Shown piece after piece: positions 5,803 to 7,500 of a stretch of 7,500 nucleotides of DNA (within the stretch, counting starts at the first letter, position 1; each line of letters begins with the position of its first letter). The stretch comes from an uncultured Cyanobium sp. (lineage in GTDB: Bacteria > Cyanobacteriota > Cyanobacteriia > PCC-6307 > Cyanobiaceae). Below the pieces are notes generated by a model. The model was not told the origin of the DNA, did no database searches, and saw only the letters and a program-made list of their open reading frames with translations. The position numbers were made by a program, and so were the translations under genes. The DNA is taken from positions 1 to 7,500 of the forward strand of contig CALFOF010000389.1 of NCBI GenBank assembly GCA_937919075.1. Reading direction: 5' to 3'.

Positions 5803-6752
5803 TGGCCCCCTCCACCGGCGCCCCCAGCTCCGTGCCGGTGATGGGGGATGACACCCCGGTGGATCTGCGGGCCGCCTACGAAGGCACCGGCGTGGGTGAT
5901 GTGCTCGACCAGCTCGATCGTGAACTGATCGGGCTCAAGCCGGTGAAGATGCGGATCCGGGAAATCGCGGCTCTGCTGGTGGTGGAACGGGCGCGCAAGC
6001 AGGTGGGGCTGGCCACGGCGGCTCCCAGCCTGCACATGTCGTTCACCGGCCATCCGGGCACGGGCAAAACCACCGTGGCGGAGCGGATCTCCGAGATCCT
6101 GCACCGGCTGGGGTATGTGCGCAAAGGCCATCTGGTAACGGCCACCCGCGATGACCTGGTGGGCCAGTACATCGGCCACACCGCCCCCAAGACGCGGGAG
6201 ATGCTCAAGCGGGCGATGGGCGGGGTGCTGTTCATCGACGAGGCCTACTACCTCTACCGCCCCGAGAATGAGCGGGATTATGGCGCTGAGGCGATCGAGA
6301 TCCTGCTGCAGGTGATGGAGAACAACCGCGATGACCTGGTGGTGATCTTTGCGGGTTATAAAGATAAGATGGATATTTTTTATCAATCAAATCCTGGCCT
6401 CTCTTCCCGCGTAGCTAATCACATTAATTTCCCGGATTACACGGCTCCGGAGTTGCTCTCCATTGCCAAGCTGATTCTTGCCGGCGAGAGCTATCGCTTC
6501 AGCGAAGAAGCCAGCATTGCTTTCTCTGATTACATTCAGCGCCGCATGTTGCTGCCGTTCTTCGCCAATGCCCGCTCCATCCGCAACGCGATCGATCGGG
6601 CCCGCATGCGCCAGGCGAATCGGCTGTTCAACCACATGGGCCGCGGCCTCACCAAGCGGGATCTGATCACGATCGAGGCTGACGACATCATTGCCAGCAG
6701 TGTGTTCCAGGGAAAAGTGGAAGGCCTCGACCGCAGCTTGCCGCTCACCTGA
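5802..6752 (+). CDS. cbbX: Red-type Rubisco activase CbbX (AAA+ ATPase)
   Basis: A 316-residue AAA+ protein of the CbbX family, close to the usual length of about 310. CbbX assembles into a hexamer that uses ATP to pull on the Rubisco large-subunit C-terminus and release inhibitory sugar phosphates. Visible motifs are Walker A GHPGTGKT (83-90), pore loop [10 protein letters not shown] (122-131, aromatic Y123), Walker [10 protein letters not shown] (142-150), sensor-1 region [10 protein letters not shown] (181-190), an arginine-finger-type SNPGLSSRV (196-204, R203) and a sensor-2-like [14 protein letters not shown] near the C-terminus. The ATG at 5802 overlaps the acRAF stop and has no clear Shine-Dalgarno, so reinitiation or coupling is likely. 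The N-terminal 20 residues are low-complexity, and ATG at 5841 (M14) is a possible alternative start. Codons 185-212 are markedly AT-rich compared with the rest. It is the last gene of the + strand run. The family call is very secure. Confidence 0.94.
   Translation: MAPSTGAPSSVPVMGDDTPVDLRAAYEGTGVGDVLDQLDRELIGLKPVKMRIREIAALLVVERARKQVGLATAAPSLHMSFTGHPGTGKTTVAERISEILHRLGYVRKGHLVTATRDDLVGQYIGHTAPKTREMLKRAMGGVLFIDEAYYLYRPENERDYGAEAIEILLQVMENNRDDLVVIFAGYKDKMDIFYQSNPGLSSRVANHINFPDYTAPELLSIAKLILAGESYRFSEEASIAFSDYIQRRMLLPFFANARSIRNAIDRARMRQANRLFNHMGRGLTKRDLITIEADDIIASSVFQGKVEGLDRSLPLT
6354..6440 (+). other. AT-rich patch inside cbbX
   Basis: Only 6 of the 30 bases at 6361-6390 are G or C, against a clearly GC-rich surrounding gene. 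Codons such as AAA, GAT, TTT, TAT, CAA, TCA, AAT and GTA cluster here while the protein motif (GYKDKM to SNPGLSSRV) stays intact. A milder drift to T-ending codons continues to about 6540. Base composition is seen directly; the cause (recombined segment, internal promoter or RNA-level constraint) is unknown. Confidence 0.7.
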
Positions 6753-6810
6753 TCAGCCGCGACCACCAGCGTGGGCGCCGCACCGCTGCCTCAACGACAC
6801 AGGATTTCAA

Positions 6811-6922
6811 CAGCAGCTTGACTGCTGCAGTTCAGCTACTGCAGATCAGCGACTGCAGATCACCGGCTGCAGTTCAGCAGTTGCAATTCAACAGCTGCGA
6901 TTCAGGGGCAGCAGTTCAGCGC
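6811..6922. repeat. Tandem array of 14-bp repeats between cbbX and dnaA
   Basis: Seven units start exactly every 14 bases at 6825, 6839, 6853, 6867, 6881, 6895 and 6909, with consensus CTGCAGWTCAGCNN. The first four keep the palindrome CTGCAG, and later units decay to TTGCAA, CTGCGA and CAGCAG, though TTCA or ATCA persists. A weaker unit begins at 6811 and one slipped by a base runs into the dnaA stop. The period is not a multiple of three and the region lies after both convergent stops, so it is non-coding. CAGCAG (6811-6816) can pair with CTGCTG (6822-6827), and the palindromic units allow other foldbacks, but no T-tract is present. The rest of the 176-bp gap (6753-6810) shows nothing I can name. 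Function is unknown: terminator-like structure, protein-binding array or neutral slippage product are all possible. Confidence 0.85.
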
Positions 6923-6928
6923 GTACTT

Positions 6929-7500
6929 TCAGCGGCGGCGGCGGCCGTCGATCTGCAGCAGATCGCGCACCTGCTGCAGCTGGCGGGCCAGGGAAGGATC
7001 GCTGGCCAGTTTCTTCTCCACCTGCTCCACGGCATACATCACGGTGCTGTGGTCTTTGCCGCCGAACACATCGCCGATGCGGGGCAGGCTCAGATCGGTG
7101 GTCTGGCGCATCAGATACATGCCCACCTGACGCGCCTGGCTCACCGCCCGTTTGCGGCTGCTGCTGCGCATCTCCTCAACGCTGACACCGAACACCTCGG
7201 CCACTTTCTCCACCACCTGCTGCGGCGTCACCACCACCTCATTGCCCACCGGATCGAGCATCGGCGCCACCGATTCCACCGTCATCGGCAGACCGGTGAT
7301 CGAGGCGAAGGCCACCGCCCGGGTGAGCGCCCCCTCCAGCTCGCGGATGTTGGAGGTGAAGCGGCCCGCCAGGTACTGGATCAGGTCGCGTGGCAGGGTC
7401 ATGCGTTCCTGCTCCGCCTTCTTGTGCAGGATCGCCATGCGGGTTTCCAGGTCGGGGGTCTGGATGTCGGCGATCAGGCCCATCGAGAAGCGGGAGATCA
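6929..7500 (-). CDS. dnaA: Chromosomal replication initiator DnaA, C-terminal part (N-terminus outside window)
   Basis: The last 189 codons of DnaA, the AAA+ protein that binds DnaA boxes and melts the replication origin. The fragment opens with [20 protein letters not shown], matching the end of the AAA+ core, then shows the sensor-2 region [13 protein letters not shown]. It ends with the domain IV DNA-binding helix-turn-helix: [18 protein letters not shown] followed by the DnaA signature [20 protein letters not shown]. The frame continues past the right edge, so the Met at 7483 is internal and not a start. The stop is TGA (complement of 6929-6931), and the C-terminus ends in a run of arginines (DGRRRR). 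The gene converges on cbbX. No DnaA-box cluster or origin-like AT-rich block lies beside it here; in cyanobacteria dnaA need not mark the origin. Confidence 0.95.
   Translation of the reverse strand, partial: ISRFSMGLIADIQTPDLETRMAILHKKAEQERMTLPRDLIQYLAGRFTSNIRELEGALTRAVAFASITGLPMTVESVAPMLDPVGNEVVVTPQQVVEKVAEVFGVSVEEMRSSSRKRAVSQARQVGMYLMRQTTDLSLPRIGDVFGGKDHSTVMYAVEQVEKKLASDPSLARQLQQVRDLLQIDGRRRR

Larger units (their letters stand above)
3..6752 (+). other. Single co-directional CO2-concentrating gene run (probable operon)
   Basis: Seven + strand genes are separated by at most 75 bases, with two one-base stop/start overlaps (4368-4372 and 5800-5804). No convincing promoter or terminator lies within. 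The order shell protein, ferritin-like, ndhF4, ndhD4, chpX, acRAF, cbbX fits the downstream half of an alpha-cyanobacterial carboxysome super-locus. The operon status is inferred from spacing; an internal promoter cannot be excluded. Confidence 0.6.

Noticed and set aside
6811..6922. The repeat array as a CRISPR
   Set aside because: Units are 14 bp, contiguous, and have no unique spacers of regular length; no cas gene is nearby.
6753..6928. Replication origin beside dnaA
   Set aside because: No copies of the DnaA-box consensus TTATCCACA and no AT-rich unwinding block; the gap is at the 3' end of dnaA.

Overview
The window is a GC-rich stretch of an alpha-cyanobacterial chromosome (Synechococcus/Cyanobium type, form IA Rubisco with cso-type carboxysomes). 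This rests on gene content: a CsoS1-family shell protein, a ferritin-like protein, the membrane modules and CO2-uptake subunit of a specialised NDH-1 complex, a degenerate pterin-dehydratase-like Rubisco assembly factor (acRAF) and the red-type Rubisco activase CbbX follow one another in the same direction. This is the 3' part of a carboxysome super-locus; the Rubisco, csoS2, csoSCA and csoS4 genes would lie to the left, outside the window.

Layout on the + strand: a BMC-domain shell protein whose frame runs in from the left edge (3-410); a bacterioferritin-like four-helix protein (413-886); ndhF4 from a TTG start (962-2812); ndhD4 (2838-4370); chpX/cupB (4370-5527); acRAF (5554-5802); and cbbX (5802-6752). 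Gaps are 2, 75, 25, -1, 26 and -1 bases, so this looks like one transcription unit fed from upstream, with two TGATG stop/start overlaps. A 176-bp convergent intergenic region follows. It holds a tandem array with an exact 14-bp period. The C-terminal third or more of dnaA then reads in on the - strand and leaves the window at the right edge.

How the genes fit together: NdhF4, NdhD4 and ChpX turn an NDH-1 core complex into the constitutive, low-affinity CO2-hydrating pump (NDH-1MS' or NDH-1(4)) that supplies cytosolic bicarbonate. The shell protein helps build the carboxysome where that bicarbonate is used. acRAF helps assemble Rubisco, and CbbX frees it from inhibitory sugar phosphates. The ferritin-like protein is a regular but functionally unexplained neighbour.

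Most worth a second look: the 14-bp repeat array between cbbX and dnaA; loss in NdhF4 of several proton-channel residues that NuoL-type subunits keep; a sharply AT-rich patch inside cbbX; a duplicated N-terminal 27-mer at the start of chpX; and an open frame upstream of the shell gene's ATG that suggests an N-terminally extended (CsoS1E-like) protein. I see no wholly new system; the novelty is in these details.
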